Shown piece by piece: positions 25,033 to 33,689 of a stretch of DNA of 64,000 nucleotides; position 1 is the first letter of the stretch; the number at the start of each line of letters is the position of its first letter. The notes under the pieces were generated by a model that saw only the letters and a program-made list of their open reading frames with translations, was not told the DNA's origin and did not search any database. Position numbers and translations under genes: made by a program. Origin of the DNA: Sedimentibacter hydroxybenzoicus DSM 7310 (GTDB taxonomy: Bacteria; Bacillota; Clostridia; Tissierellales; Sedimentibacteraceae). The stretch covers positions 1 through 64,000 of the forward strand of contig NZ_JACBNQ010000018.1 of the NCBI RefSeq assembly GCF_013403245.1. The letters are read 5' to 3'.

Positions 25033-25920
25033 ATGAAGTATTTAATAGGTATAGATGCGGGAGGTACAAAGTCCGAGCTTGTTGCTTATGATTTAAGCGG
25101 GAGAGTTATATTAAAAAGAATCGGAGGAGCGGGAAACCCTGCCGTAAATTTGGAAAATACCGTGAACAATATTATTTCTCTGACAGAGGAATGCACAGGT
25201 GAGCTTGGAAAGGAAGGATGCCATTTTATTTCCATTGGAATGGCTTCAGTAGAAACAGGGAATTATATTGAATTAATAAAAACATATGTGGAACGTGATT
25301 TTGGAATTGAAACCACAGTCCTGAACGATGCTGAAATGGCATGCATGGCATATTTCGGAGGCGGTGACGGGATACTTGCCATTGCGGGGACGGGCTCTTC
25401 ATGCTACGTTCAAAAAAACGGGCAGGGTGAGATGGTAGGAGGCTGGGGACATATCCTTGGAGATGAAGGAAGCGGATATCACATAGTTATGGAAGCTTTT
25501 AAAAGCATAGTTTATAAAATAGACAGGAATATGAACCAGGATGTCTTAAGCATAAAGCTCCTTCATGAAATCGGAGGGTCTTCACGTTCGAAAATAATGG
25601 AATTTATCTATAATAACGAAAAAGACGCCATCGCCGCTTTATTTCCGGTTATTGTACATGCTGCCGAAGCAGGAGACGCGCTTGCTGTCTGGTATTTGGA
25701 AGAGGCGGCAAGAGCACTTGCGGAACTTACGCTGGCGGCATACGAAAAAGAATTTGACGACCATATTACCATAGGAATTAAGGGAGGCGTGTTCCATAAC
25801 AGCGCGCTCATAAGGCGAACCTATGTAAATGAGCTTGAAAAGCATCTGAAAAGCTTCCAGATAATCGGAGAAGATATCTCCGCAACAAGGGCGGTTTTGT
25901 ATTTACACGGCAGGAAATAA
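25033..25920 (+). CDS. BadF/BadG/BcrA/BcrD-family ATPase, N-acetylglucosamine kinase-like
   Basis: A 295-aa ASKHA-fold kinase. Phosphate 1 motif is GIDAGGTKSELVAYD; phosphate 2 is AGTGSSCYVQ, preceded by VLNDAEMA. GGWGHILGDEGSGYHI is typical of the NagK/MurK-like branch. It probably phosphorylates an amino sugar such as GlcNAc or glucosamine; the exact sugar is not determined. The ATG has an AAGGCGGTGAT site. It stands alone, 15 bp short of the convergent SARP gene. Confidence 0.82.
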   Translation: MKYLIGIDAGGTKSELVAYDLSGRVILKRIGGAGNPAVNLENTVNNIISLTEECTGELGKEGCHFISIGMASVETGNYIELIKTYVERDFGIETTVLNDAEMACMAYFGGGDGILAIAGTGSSCYVQKNGQGEMVGGWGHILGDEGSGYHIVMEAFKSIVYKIDRNMNQDVLSIKLLHEIGGSSRSKIMEFIYNNEKDAIAALFPVIVHAAEAGDALAVWYLEEAARALAELTLAAYEKEFDDHITIGIKGGVFHNSALIRRTYVNELEKHLKSFQIIGEDISATRAVLYLHGRK

Positions 25921-25935
25921 AAAGCAAATCGCCTG

Positions 25936-27609
25936 TCACATCAGTTTTGCTATCAGGCATAGAGACTTTGGATTGTTGAGCTTTTTTGCAAGGTCGTATG
26001 CTTTTTGGGAGTGGATTTTTGCCTCAGCATGATTTCCTTTTTTTATTTCTAACAATGCCTTATAATATTCTGTAAAATCTCTTCCCCAAATAACATTAAA
26101 TTTATCAAAATATTCAATGGATATATTTATTAAGTCTTCGGATTCTTTAAATCTGCCCATGCTGTACAGCGCTTGTCCTGCATTTGAATAAAATATTTCT
26201 AATCCCTTGACAACTGAGTTTTCCATACATATATTTATTGCTTTCATGAAATAATCATATGCCTCTTCATAATTTCCCAAGTCCTTGTTCATTTGACCTA
26301 AATAATTATAGCTTGCGGAAATGTTGACGCTGTACTTGCTGCTGAATTTATTCAAGCTTGAAAAAATGCTGATTGATTCATTTAATACTCTGTCTGCTTC
26401 ATTGAAATTTTCTGTCTTGATAAAATAAAGTCCCTGCAGCCTCAGGATGATGCCCCGTTCATCTATTATGTCTCTTTTTTCAAGAAGGTCTAAGCATCTG
26501 TTTATATAAGCATTCATTATATCGTTATTATCGGTTTGTATGGCATAGAAAATCATTTGTTTGTGATTGTTTAATAAATATATTAAATTATCAAGCTTAT
26601 GTGCCAGCTTAATGCTTATTTGTATATTTCTAATCCCTTTTTCATATTCGCCTATGGAAATATAATATCTTCCTGCCAAATAAGAAGCTTCCATTTTTAT
26701 TTTAATGTACTCTGTATCCAAATCATCTATGACAGTTAAATCCTTTTCGATATCTTTCAGTTCTGACTCAATATCCGAAATATTTGAAGTGCTTAAAGCA
26801 TCTATTGTTTCTGATGATAAAGACGGATAAGTTTCATGGTACATGGTATAGTAATAGGTTAAATTTTCAACCTTACTCTTTAAATTGGTATAATTGCCGT
26901 TATGGTCGGAATTAATTGTATTTTTCAGATCTAAAATTTCTTTGAACAGCTTTCTCGTTTTTATTTCAGGTTCAACATCCAAATCGTTTTTCAATACGTT
27001 CGAAAGTTCATAATAAAGCTTGATTGCTTTATTGTAATCCTCTGACAATGCATGTACCCTCATCAGATAGCGGTAGTTTTTTTCATTGTAAGGGTCATTT
27101 TTTATTAAAATATTTCCGTATTTTTCTATGCTTCTGTAGTCGCTGACACTGATGAGTTCATTAATTTTTTTATGTACCGATTTAATATAAATTTCTTTAT
27201 AGTAATCTCTTTTTTCCTGTATCCAGCTTTCAAAATCATAGCAGTTTTTCACAGAAAAGTTCATTAAAAAGTTGCCGGTATACAAATTAACCGCGTTTGT
27301 TTCGGTGATATTGTCTGTATCTGAGTCAACTTTTAAATCGTTTGAAAATTCTATTACGGATTTTGAATTGGAAAAAATATTTTCTATTGTGCTCGTCTTT
27401 ATTTTATACAGAGCATCTCTTAAGCTTTTTCTGCCTGTTTTCTCTGCTGATTCTGACCAAAACATGTTTATTGCTTCTTCTCTGGATACTTTTTTGTTTA
27501 TGAGGACGTAGTAAAATAAGGCCTCCGATTTTTTGTACGGAAAGCTTATCAATTTATTATTAAGTTTTACCGACGGAGTCCCAAACAGCTTTACAGAAAT
27601 AATATCCAT
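25936..27609 (-). CDS. SARP-type transcriptional activator (BTAD and TPR), likely hut regulator
   Basis: A 557-aa protein. The N-terminal OmpR-like winged helix (about 1-90: KLFGTPSVKLNNKLISFPYKKSEALFYYVL, ...KSLRDALYKIK) is followed by a bacterial transcriptional activator domain (about 95-240: YDFESWIQEKRDYYKE, NDPYNEKNYRYLMRVHAL) and tetratricopeptide-like repeats (about 300-550: YNYLGQMNKDLGNYEEAYDYF). SARPs bind heptameric direct repeats next to the -10 box, and such a repeat sits in the divergent hutU promoter. The ATG has a GAGGT site. It lacks the NTPase domain of larger relatives. That it controls hut is inference from position and the DNA repeat. Confidence 0.85.
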   Translation of the reverse strand: MDIISVKLFGTPSVKLNNKLISFPYKKSEALFYYVLINKKVSREEAINMFWSESAEKTGRKSLRDALYKIKTSTIENIFSNSKSVIEFSNDLKVDSDTDNITETNAVNLYTGNFLMNFSVKNCYDFESWIQEKRDYYKEIYIKSVHKKINELISVSDYRSIEKYGNILIKNDPYNEKNYRYLMRVHALSEDYNKAIKLYYELSNVLKNDLDVEPEIKTRKLFKEILDLKNTINSDHNGNYTNLKSKVENLTYYYTMYHETYPSLSSETIDALSTSNISDIESELKDIEKDLTVIDDLDTEYIKIKMEASYLAGRYYISIGEYEKGIRNIQISIKLAHKLDNLIYLLNNHKQMIFYAIQTDNNDIMNAYINRCLDLLEKRDIIDERGIILRLQGLYFIKTENFNEADRVLNESISIFSSLNKFSSKYSVNISASYNYLGQMNKDLGNYEEAYDYFMKAINICMENSVVKGLEIFYSNAGQALYSMGRFKESEDLINISIEYFDKFNVIWGRDFTEYYKALLEIKKGNHAEAKIHSQKAYDLAKKLNNPKSLCLIAKLM

Positions 27610-27711
27610 ATTTATACCTCGAATTATGCTATTTTAATGATACATTATTTTTGGCTTTTTTTCAAATGAAACATAAAAGAGTTGTCATGCAATTTGTTTA
27701 CATGCAAAAAA

Positions 27712-27741
27712 ATTAAGTCTTACGCTGGCGTAAGACTTAAT
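27712..27741 (-). terminator. Perfect hairpin with a minus-strand T-run in the SARP/hut intergenic region
   Basis: ATTAAGTCTTACGC (27712-27725) pairs with the complementary arm 27728-27741. On the minus strand it is followed by seven T (27705-27711 are A). It therefore reads as a terminator for leftward transcription, placed before the start of the SARP gene. It is either an attenuator in that gene's leader or a block on antisense reading. Confidence 0.6.
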
Positions 27742-27841
27742 CAATATTTATAAAAAAACAAGGGGGAGAGGGTATTAATAAGTTGTACTTATTAACTATA
27801 AATTAATTATAAAGTTAAAAGCTTTAACTAATCTTAAAAAT

Positions 27842-27875
27842 TTAGACGTTTTTTAGACGGATTTTGTTGTATAAT
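27842..27875 (+). promoter_or_regulatory. hutU promoter with SARP-box direct repeat
   Basis: TTAGACG occurs at 27842-27848 and again at 27853-27859, an exact 11-bp period (7-bp unit plus 4). TATAAT follows at 27870-27875. The expected -35 position (27847-27852, CGTTTT) is non-consensus and is covered by the repeats. This is the layout of SARP-activated promoters. Upstream, TTAATAAGTTGTACTTATTAA (near 27774-27794) and AGTTAAAAGCTTTAACT (near 27813-27829) are further palindromes. Confidence 0.7.
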
Positions 27876-27902
27876 ATATTAAAGATAAATGGAGGTGTAT
27901 TT

Positions 27903-29924
27903 ATGAACAATTTAGACATTTCAAATTCTATGACCATAAAATTGGATGATGTTTTACCGGAATATCCGGTCTTTAAGGAAAATGTAAGAAGAGCTCCCAA
28001 AAGAGAGCTTACATTGAATGAAAGAGAAGTTAAGCTTGCATTAAAAAATGCATTAAGGTATGTTCCTGAAAGCTTGCATGAAAAATTGGCTCCGGAATTT
28101 TTAGAGGAATTGATGACAAGGGGCAGAATTTACGGCTACAGATTTATGCCTAAAGAAAGAATTTACGGTAAACCTATAGATGAATACAAGGGAAATTGTG
28201 TTGAAGGGAAAGCGTTTCAGGTAATGATTGACAATAACTTAGATCATGAAGTGGCTCTTTATCCTTATGAGTTAGTTACTTACGGGGAAACCGGCCAAGT
28301 GTGTCAGAACTGGATGCAGTATCAATTGCTGAAAAAATATCTGGAGCAGCTGACGGACGAACAAACCCTTGCGGTTATGTCAGGTCATCCCTTAGGTCTT
28401 TTTAAATCACATAAAATGAGTCCGCGCGTAATAGTATCAAACGGGTTGATGATAGGAATGTTTGATAATCCTCACGACTGGGCAAAGGCAACCGCAATGG
28501 GATGTTCAAGCTACGGACAGATGACTGCAGGAGGATGGATGTATATCGGACCGCAGGGAATTGTTCACGGTACGTTTAATACATTGATAAATGCCGGCAG
28601 AAAGGAATTGGGAATTCCGTCTGACAAGGACTTGGCAGGACATTTGTTTGTAACCTCAGGTCTTGGGGGTATGAGCGGAGCCCAGCCAAAAGCCATCGAA
28701 ATAGCTAACGGAGTCGGAATAATTGCCGAGGTTGATTATTCAAGAATTGAAACAAGGTTAAATCAGGGATGGGTGTCCAAGGTTACCGATAACCTTGAAG
28801 AATGCTTTACAGCGGCTCAGGAATATAAGGACAAAAAACAGACTATATCAATTGCTTACCACGGTAATATAGTTGATTTGCTGGAATATGCGGTAAATAA
28901 TAATATACATATAGACCTGCTGTCGGACCAAACCTCATGTCATGTACCATATGACGGAGGCTATTGTCCGAAGGGATTAACATTTGAACAAAGAACGCAA
29001 ATGCTGAATACAAATAAAGAAGAGTTTGTAAAGCTGGTTGATAAATCATTAGCAGAACATTACAGAGCAGTTAAAGCTTTGGTTGATAAGGGAACATATT
29101 TCTTTGATTACGGCAATGCATTTATGAGGGCAGTATTTGATGCAGGGATTAAGGAAATCGCCAAAAATGGTGTTGATACTTCAGAAGGCTTTATATTCCC
29201 GTCCTATGTAGAGGATATAATGGGACCGATGTTGTTTGATTATGGATACGGACCGTTCAGATGGGTATGCCTAAGCGGTAAGGAAGAAGACTTGAGAAAG
29301 ACGGACCATGCAGCGATGTCAGTTATAAATCCGGACAGAAGAGGTCAGGACAGAGACAATTATATATGGATAAGAGATGCGGAAAAAAATAAATTAGTAG
29401 TTGGAACTAAGGCGAGAATACTATATCAGGATGCTCTTGGCAGAAGAGATATCGCTTTAAAATTCAACGAAATGGTAAGAAATAAAGAAATAGGACCTGT
29501 GATGCTTGGCAGAGACCATCACGATACGGGCGGAACAGATTCACCATATAGAGAAACATCTAATATATATGACGGCAGTAATGTAACTGCCGATATGGCA
29601 GTACACTGTTATGCAGGTAATGCTGCAAGAGGAATGTCCTTGATAGCGCTTCATAACGGAGGCGGAGTAGGAATAAGCAAGTCAATAAACGGTGGATTTG
29701 GTATGGTATTGGACGGAAGCGAGAGAGTTGATGAAATACTTAAAAAGGCAATGACATGGGATACAATGGTAGGAGTTTCAAGAAGGTCGTGGGCAAGAAA
29801 CGAGCATTCTATCGAAACTACAATTGAATATAATAAAACGAACAAAGGTGATGACCATATAACGATACCTTTCGTTGCAAGCGATGAATTAATAGAAAAA
29901 ACATTTAAAAATTACATGAAATAA
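27903..29924 (+). CDS. hutU: Urocanate hydratase HutU
   Basis: It converts urocanate to 4-imidazolone-5-propionate with tightly bound NAD+. Length is 673 aa, the long form seen in many anaerobic Firmicutes (the Pseudomonas enzyme is about 556). Conserved stretches include SGHPLGLF, GCSSYGQMTAGGWMYIGPQGI, GLGGMSGAQPKA and DQTSCHVPYDGGY. The ATG at 27903 has a GGAGGTG site; the frame's upstream TTG lies in the promoter. It is first in the hut operon. Confidence 0.96.
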   Translation: MNNLDISNSMTIKLDDVLPEYPVFKENVRRAPKRELTLNEREVKLALKNALRYVPESLHEKLAPEFLEELMTRGRIYGYRFMPKERIYGKPIDEYKGNCVEGKAFQVMIDNNLDHEVALYPYELVTYGETGQVCQNWMQYQLLKKYLEQLTDEQTLAVMSGHPLGLFKSHKMSPRVIVSNGLMIGMFDNPHDWAKATAMGCSSYGQMTAGGWMYIGPQGIVHGTFNTLINAGRKELGIPSDKDLAGHLFVTSGLGGMSGAQPKAIEIANGVGIIAEVDYSRIETRLNQGWVSKVTDNLEECFTAAQEYKDKKQTISIAYHGNIVDLLEYAVNNNIHIDLLSDQTSCHVPYDGGYCPKGLTFEQRTQMLNTNKEEFVKLVDKSLAEHYRAVKALVDKGTYFFDYGNAFMRAVFDAGIKEIAKNGVDTSEGFIFPSYVEDIMGPMLFDYGYGPFRWVCLSGKEEDLRKTDHAAMSVINPDRRGQDRDNYIWIRDAEKNKLVVGTKARILYQDALGRRDIALKFNEMVRNKEIGPVMLGRDHHDTGGTDSPYRETSNIYDGSNVTADMAVHCYAGNAARGMSLIALHNGGGVGISKSINGGFGMVLDGSERVDEILKKAMTWDTMVGVSRRSWARNEHSIETTIEYNKTNKGDDHITIPFVASDELIEKTFKNYMK

Positions 29925-29935
29925 CGGAGGAAGAA

Positions 29936-30826
29936 ATGGAAAGAATTATTGAATGTGTGCCTAATTTCAGTGAAGGCAGAGATTTGCAAAAATTAGAGAA
30001 AATACTTGATGTGTTCAGAGGAAGACATAATGTGAAACTGCTGGATTATTCAAGCGACGAGGATCATAACAGAACTGTCGTAACAGTAGTTGGGGAGACT
30101 GAAGCACTGAAGGTTGCCATGGTTGAAGCAATAGGCAAGGCAGTGGAACTGATAGATTTAACCAAGCACGAAGGACAGCATCCGCGTATGGGAGCAGTAG
30201 ACGTCGTACCTTTTATTCCTATAAAAAATGTAACTGTTGAAGAAGCCGACGCGCTTGCTAAGGAAGTAGCAAAGGCAGCTTCTGAAGCTTATGGACTTCC
30301 GTTTTTCTTGTATGAAAAATCTGCTTCCGCTCCTCACAGAGAAAATCTTGCGGCTATAAGAAAGGGTCAATTTGAAGGAATGGCTGAAAAAATGAAGGAT
30401 GAACAATGGATTCCCGATTTCGGTCCGGGTACAATACACCCTACGGCGGGAGTAACGGCAATAGGAGCAAGAATGCCTCTTGTTGCTTACAATGTGAACC
30501 TTGGAACCAATAACCTTGAGATTGCAAGCAAGATAGCAAAGAATGTAAGGTTTATGAATGGCGGCTTCAGGTACGTTAAAGCTTTGGGTATTGAGCTTGA
30601 AGACAGAGGTATAGTCCAGGTTTCAATGAACTTAACCGATTATACAAAGACGTCAATTTACAGAGTGTTTGAAACAGTAAAAATGGAAGCTGAAAGATAT
30701 GGAGTTAATGTTGTCGGAAGTGAAATAGTGGGACTCGTTCCTTTACAGGCACTTGTAGATACGGCTGATTACTATTTGAGATTAGAAAACTTTAACTTTA
30801 ATCAGGTATTGGAGACACGCCTGTGA
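29936..30826 (+). CDS. ftcD: Glutamate formimidoyltransferase FtcD
   Basis: It transfers the formimino group of N-formimino-L-glutamate to tetrahydrofolate, releasing glutamate. The protein is 296 aa, containing the two formiminotransferase subdomains only (IIECVPNFSEGRD at the N-terminus; HPRMGAVDVVPFIP; GARMPLVAYNVNLGT). The cyclodeaminase partner is a separate gene, fchA, in the same operon. The gap to hutU is 11 bp. Confidence 0.96.
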   Translation: MERIIECVPNFSEGRDLQKLEKILDVFRGRHNVKLLDYSSDEDHNRTVVTVVGETEALKVAMVEAIGKAVELIDLTKHEGQHPRMGAVDVVPFIPIKNVTVEEADALAKEVAKAASEAYGLPFFLYEKSASAPHRENLAAIRKGQFEGMAEKMKDEQWIPDFGPGTIHPTAGVTAIGARMPLVAYNVNLGTNNLEIASKIAKNVRFMNGGFRYVKALGIELEDRGIVQVSMNLTDYTKTSIYRVFETVKMEAERYGVNVVGSEIVGLVPLQALVDTADYYLRLENFNFNQVLETRL

Positions 30827-30833
30827 TAGGAAA

Positions 30834-30945
30834 GGGGACACACCTCCTGCTTAAGGAAAGTCTTTGGGGTGGGAGGAATGTCCCCAACTTAAAAGGGGAC
30901 ACATCTCCTATTAGGGAAAGTCTCTGGGTCGGGAGAAATGTCCCC
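30834..30945 (+). repeat. Tandem pair of GGGGACA...TGTCCCC hairpin repeats (family B)
   Basis: Two units, 30834-30885 and 30895-30945 (61-bp period), each begin GGGGACACA and end AATGTCCCC with CTCC/GGGAG inner pairing and a GGAAAGTCT centre. They differ at roughly ten positions. They lie inside the hut operon between ftcD and hutI, where they would form mRNA hairpins. A diverged third unit follows the PIN/TRAM gene at 62189. The look is REP-like. Confidence 0.8.
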
Positions 30946-30967
30946 AAATTGATAGAAGGAGGAATAC

Positions 30968-32209
30968 ATGAGTAAGATTATTATAAAGAATGCATCTGAG
31001 CTTATTACCTGCAAAGGTAAAGCGCCGAAGCACGGCAAGGAAATGTATGATATCGGTATGATTAAAAACGGATGTGTTGTAATAGAAGATGGCATAATTA
31101 CTGATGTTGGAACGACAGACGATATACTAAAAAAATATGATGAGAACGAATATAGAGTTATAGACGCAGACGGTAAGGCAGTGCTGCCCGGATTTGTTGA
31201 TTCACACACACATCTTGTGTTCGGAGGCTACAGGGCTGATGAATTTTCGTGGAGATTAAAGGGTGACAGCTATATGTCCATCATGGAGCGCGGTGGCGGT
31301 ATTACCAGTTCGGTCAGGGCTACAAGAAACACTTCTTTAGATGAATTTATTGAAATAGGTAAAAAGAGATTAGACAAGTTAATTGCCATGGGTGTCACAA
31401 CAGTTGAAGGTAAGAGCGGATATGGCTTGGACAGGGAAACGGAAATAAGACAACTTCAGGCCATGAGGAAGCTGAATGAGATACATGAGGTTGACGTAGT
31501 TCCTACCTTTTTAGGGCCTCACAGTGTTTTGCCGGAATACAAAGGTAAGGAAGATGAATTTATTGATTACATGATTGATGTAATGAAAGACGTTGTAAGT
31601 GAAAATTTAGCTGAATTTGCCGATATATTTTGTGAGAAAAATGTTTTTACCGTAGAGCAGTCAAGAAAATTTTTATCTGAAGCAAAAAAGATGGGATTGA
31701 ATTTAAAAATACACGCTGATGAAATTGTGCAATTAGGCGGAACCGAGTTAGCTGTTGAATTAGGTTGTGCGTCTGCTGACCATCTGCTCCAGGCATCGGA
31801 CAAAGGTATAAAAATGCTTTCAGAATCAGATACGGTTGCAACCTTGCTTCCGGCTACGGCATTTTGCCTGAAGGAAGAGTATGCGAGAGCAAGAGAAATG
31901 ATTGATTCAGGATGCGCTGTAGCTTTGGCAACCGATTTTAATCCAGGGAGCTGCTTTACAAATTCTGTTCCATTGGTAATAGCACTTGCAGCCTTACATA
32001 TGAAAATGTCTGTGGAAGAGATAATAACAGCTTTAACGGTAAATGCAGCAGCAGCTGTTAATCGCAGCAATACTATAGGTAGTATAGAAGCAGGGAAAAA
32101 AGCGGATATTATAATATTAGAATATCCTTCAATACATTTCCTGCCTTATCATGCGGCTGTCAACATAGTAGAAACAGTAATAAAAAACGGAAAAATAATA
32201 GGAGAATAA
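30968..32209 (+). CDS. hutI: Imidazolonepropionase HutI
   Basis: It opens the ring of 4-imidazolone-5-propionate to N-formimino-L-glutamate. A 413-aa amidohydrolase-fold protein: metal ligands in DSHTHLVFGG, substrate region EFSWRLKGDSYMSIMERGGGI, KIHADEI, and the aspartate of ATDFNPGS. The ATG has an AAGGAGG site. It follows the repeat pair. Confidence 0.96.
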   Translation: MSKIIIKNASELITCKGKAPKHGKEMYDIGMIKNGCVVIEDGIITDVGTTDDILKKYDENEYRVIDADGKAVLPGFVDSHTHLVFGGYRADEFSWRLKGDSYMSIMERGGGITSSVRATRNTSLDEFIEIGKKRLDKLIAMGVTTVEGKSGYGLDRETEIRQLQAMRKLNEIHEVDVVPTFLGPHSVLPEYKGKEDEFIDYMIDVMKDVVSENLAEFADIFCEKNVFTVEQSRKFLSEAKKMGLNLKIHADEIVQLGGTELAVELGCASADHLLQASDKGIKMLSESDTVATLLPATAFCLKEEYARAREMIDSGCAVALATDFNPGSCFTNSVPLVIALAALHMKMSVEEIITALTVNAAAAVNRSNTIGSIEAGKKADIIILEYPSIHFLPYHAAVNIVETVIKNGKIIGE

Positions 32210-32210
32210 A

Positions 32211-32825
32211 ATGAGAAATCTTACATTAAATGATTTTACCGAAAAACTTGCCTCTAATTCACCTGTACCCGGCGGCGGAAGTGTGGCTGCAGTGTGCGGA
32301 ACATTAAGTGCCGCATTAGCGGAAATGGTAGCAAATTTAACCTTAGGTAAAAAGAAATACGTTCAATTTGAAGAAGAAATGAACTCAATAATCAAAAAAA
32401 CAGCCACATTGAGACATAAGCTGTTGGATTATATTGAGAAAGACAGCAATGCTTATAATAAGGTTATGGAAGCATATAAAATGCCTAAAGAAACAGAAGA
32501 AGAAAAGCAGCTCAGATCAAAAGCTATTGAAGAATATTCAAAGGGCGCGGCAATTGTACCTTTTGAAATTGCTGAAACAGCATATGAAATATTCCCTTTG
32601 ACAGAAATTGTTGTTAAAAACGGAAACTCGAATGCGATAACTGACGGTTTGATTTCGGCAATGCTTGCAAGAACCGCGGTGCTTGCAGGTATATTGAATG
32701 TACAAATTAACTTGGATTATATAACTGATGTTGATTTTGTAACCAAATACAGAACCTTAACAGGTGAACTTAAAGAAAAAGCGTGCGAATATGAGAAAAA
32801 GATATTAAATTATTCGCCGTTTTAA
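32211..32825 (+). CDS. fchA: Formimidoyltetrahydrofolate cyclodeaminase FchA
   Basis: A 204-aa helical protein of the FTCD_C family. It converts 5-formimino-THF to 5,10-methenyl-THF and ammonia. The signature SPVPGGGSVAAVCGTLSAAL is near residue 17. It starts 1 bp after the hutI stop with a GGAG site, so expression is tightly coupled. With FtcD it channels the histidine ring carbon into the one-carbon pool. Confidence 0.93.
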   Translation: MRNLTLNDFTEKLASNSPVPGGGSVAAVCGTLSAALAEMVANLTLGKKKYVQFEEEMNSIIKKTATLRHKLLDYIEKDSNAYNKVMEAYKMPKETEEEKQLRSKAIEEYSKGAAIVPFEIAETAYEIFPLTEIVVKNGNSNAITDGLISAMLARTAVLAGILNVQINLDYITDVDFVTKYRTLTGELKEKACEYEKKILNYSPF

Positions 32826-32845
32826 GTAAAATAGCGGAGCTGTTT

Positions 32846-33283
32846 ATGGAAAAGAGAGGTATAGGAAAAATTGCATTATTGCTTTCTTTAGGCGACGGCG
32901 ACATTGAAAGCTTACAAAAATATTACGAAAATAAAAATTATATAATTTATCGCGGGCAGGCGGGCTCAATGGATTCGAAAAAGATTATAGCAGCTATTGA
33001 GACGGCTGCTTCGAGAGAGGATATAATAAGAGAAAACTATCATGAAGAACACGCTCTTTATCATGCTATTATAGAGGCTTTAAGCGGATATTGCAGAGGT
33101 CAGGTATTGCTTGGAGAGGTTTTAAGAAGTGCCGGTCTAACATTTACCATCGTAAGAGGTACATTAGTAGAAGATGAACCAAGCAGCGGAAATTGGATAG
33201 CGGTTGTTCTTTACGGACAAATCGGTTCTCCAAGAAGAGGCTTTGAGCATGAAGCAATAGGCATGGGAATACAGCCAATATAA
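32846..33283 (+). CDS. hutP: HutP, histidine-responsive RNA-binding antiterminator
   Basis: A 145-aa protein. The stretch NYHEEHALYHAIIEALSG, followed by GQVLLGEVLRSAGLTFTIVRG, matches the HutP core that binds L-histidine and a divalent metal. In Bacillus, HutP is the first gene of the operon and binds NAG-triplet RNA in the leader to prevent termination. Here it is the last gene, and the hutU leader is only about 20 nt, so its RNA target is elsewhere or internal. Confidence 0.93.
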   Translation: MEKRGIGKIALLLSLGDGDIESLQKYYENKNYIIYRGQAGSMDSKKIIAAIETAASREDIIRENYHEEHALYHAIIEALSGYCRGQVLLGEVLRSAGLTFTIVRGTLVEDEPSSGNWIAVVLYGQIGSPRRGFEHEAIGMGIQPI

Positions 33284-33344
33284 GCGACGGCGAAGGATCT
33301 CACATGACAAAAGATGAGATTTTTCAGTCGAGTACTCAGAATGA
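33284..33344 (-). repeat. Dispersed palindromic repeat, family C, copy 2 (inverted, diverged)
   Basis: GCGAAGGATCTCA, then AAAAGATGAGATT and CAGAATGA, align in order with the reverse complement of 6569-6639. It begins directly after the hutP stop codon. Confidence 0.6.
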
Positions 33345-33353
33345 AAAAAATAA

Positions 33354-33380
33354 GGTCTGGAATTTTCCAGACCCTTTTTT
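33354..33380 (+). terminator. Bidirectional terminator of the hut operon and the convergent small gene
   Basis: GGTCTGGAA (33354-33362) pairs with TTCCAGACC (33365-33373), followed by T5-6. On the minus strand it is followed by TTATTTTTTT, so it also ends the small gene at 33388-33495. Confidence 0.85.
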
Positions 33381-33387
33381 ATTTCAA

Positions 33388-33495
33388 CTAACGGTATCCG
33401 TCTTCGCAAAATTGGAATAAAATTACTAACAATAAGAAGAAAAATAGTAAATTAGATCCGCTTGCTCCGCCAACTCTATCTCTGTTGCAACCCAT
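33388..33495 (-). CDS. Small hydrophobic protein, 35 aa (YjcZ-like spore or membrane peptide)
   Basis: The ATG at 33493-33495 is preceded by a perfect TAAGGAGG site on the minus strand, at good spacing. The peptide has a Gly/Cys-bearing N-terminus (MGCNRDRVGGASGS), one hydrophobic helix (NLLFFLLLLVILFQF) and a short polar tail (CEDGYR). It ends right before a terminator. Upstream on the minus strand is CATATAAT, a possible -10. Size and layout recall the YjcZ/spore-coat small proteins, but the match is by resemblance only. Confidence 0.7.
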   Translation of the reverse strand: MGCNRDRVGGASGSNLLFFFLLLVILFQFCEDGYR

Positions 33496-33689
33496 ATTTA
33501 AACCTCCTTAAAGTATTGTTTATGTTATTATATGAACATACCTTAAGTCGGTTACTGCTTTAATTTATAAAAATCAGGAAACTTAAATTGAAATTGTTTT
33601 TTGAAAAAATTCCGGAAATAAACCTCAGTTAAATAAAATGTTAAAAATTTAAACGAGTTTGTTTAAAATATACCAATTATAAAAAAAAA

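Noticed and set aside
30827-30967. HutP-responsive riboregulator between ftcD and hutI
   Set aside because: The hairpins belong to a dispersed repeat family also found after an unrelated gene at 62189, and no NAG-triplet array is evident.
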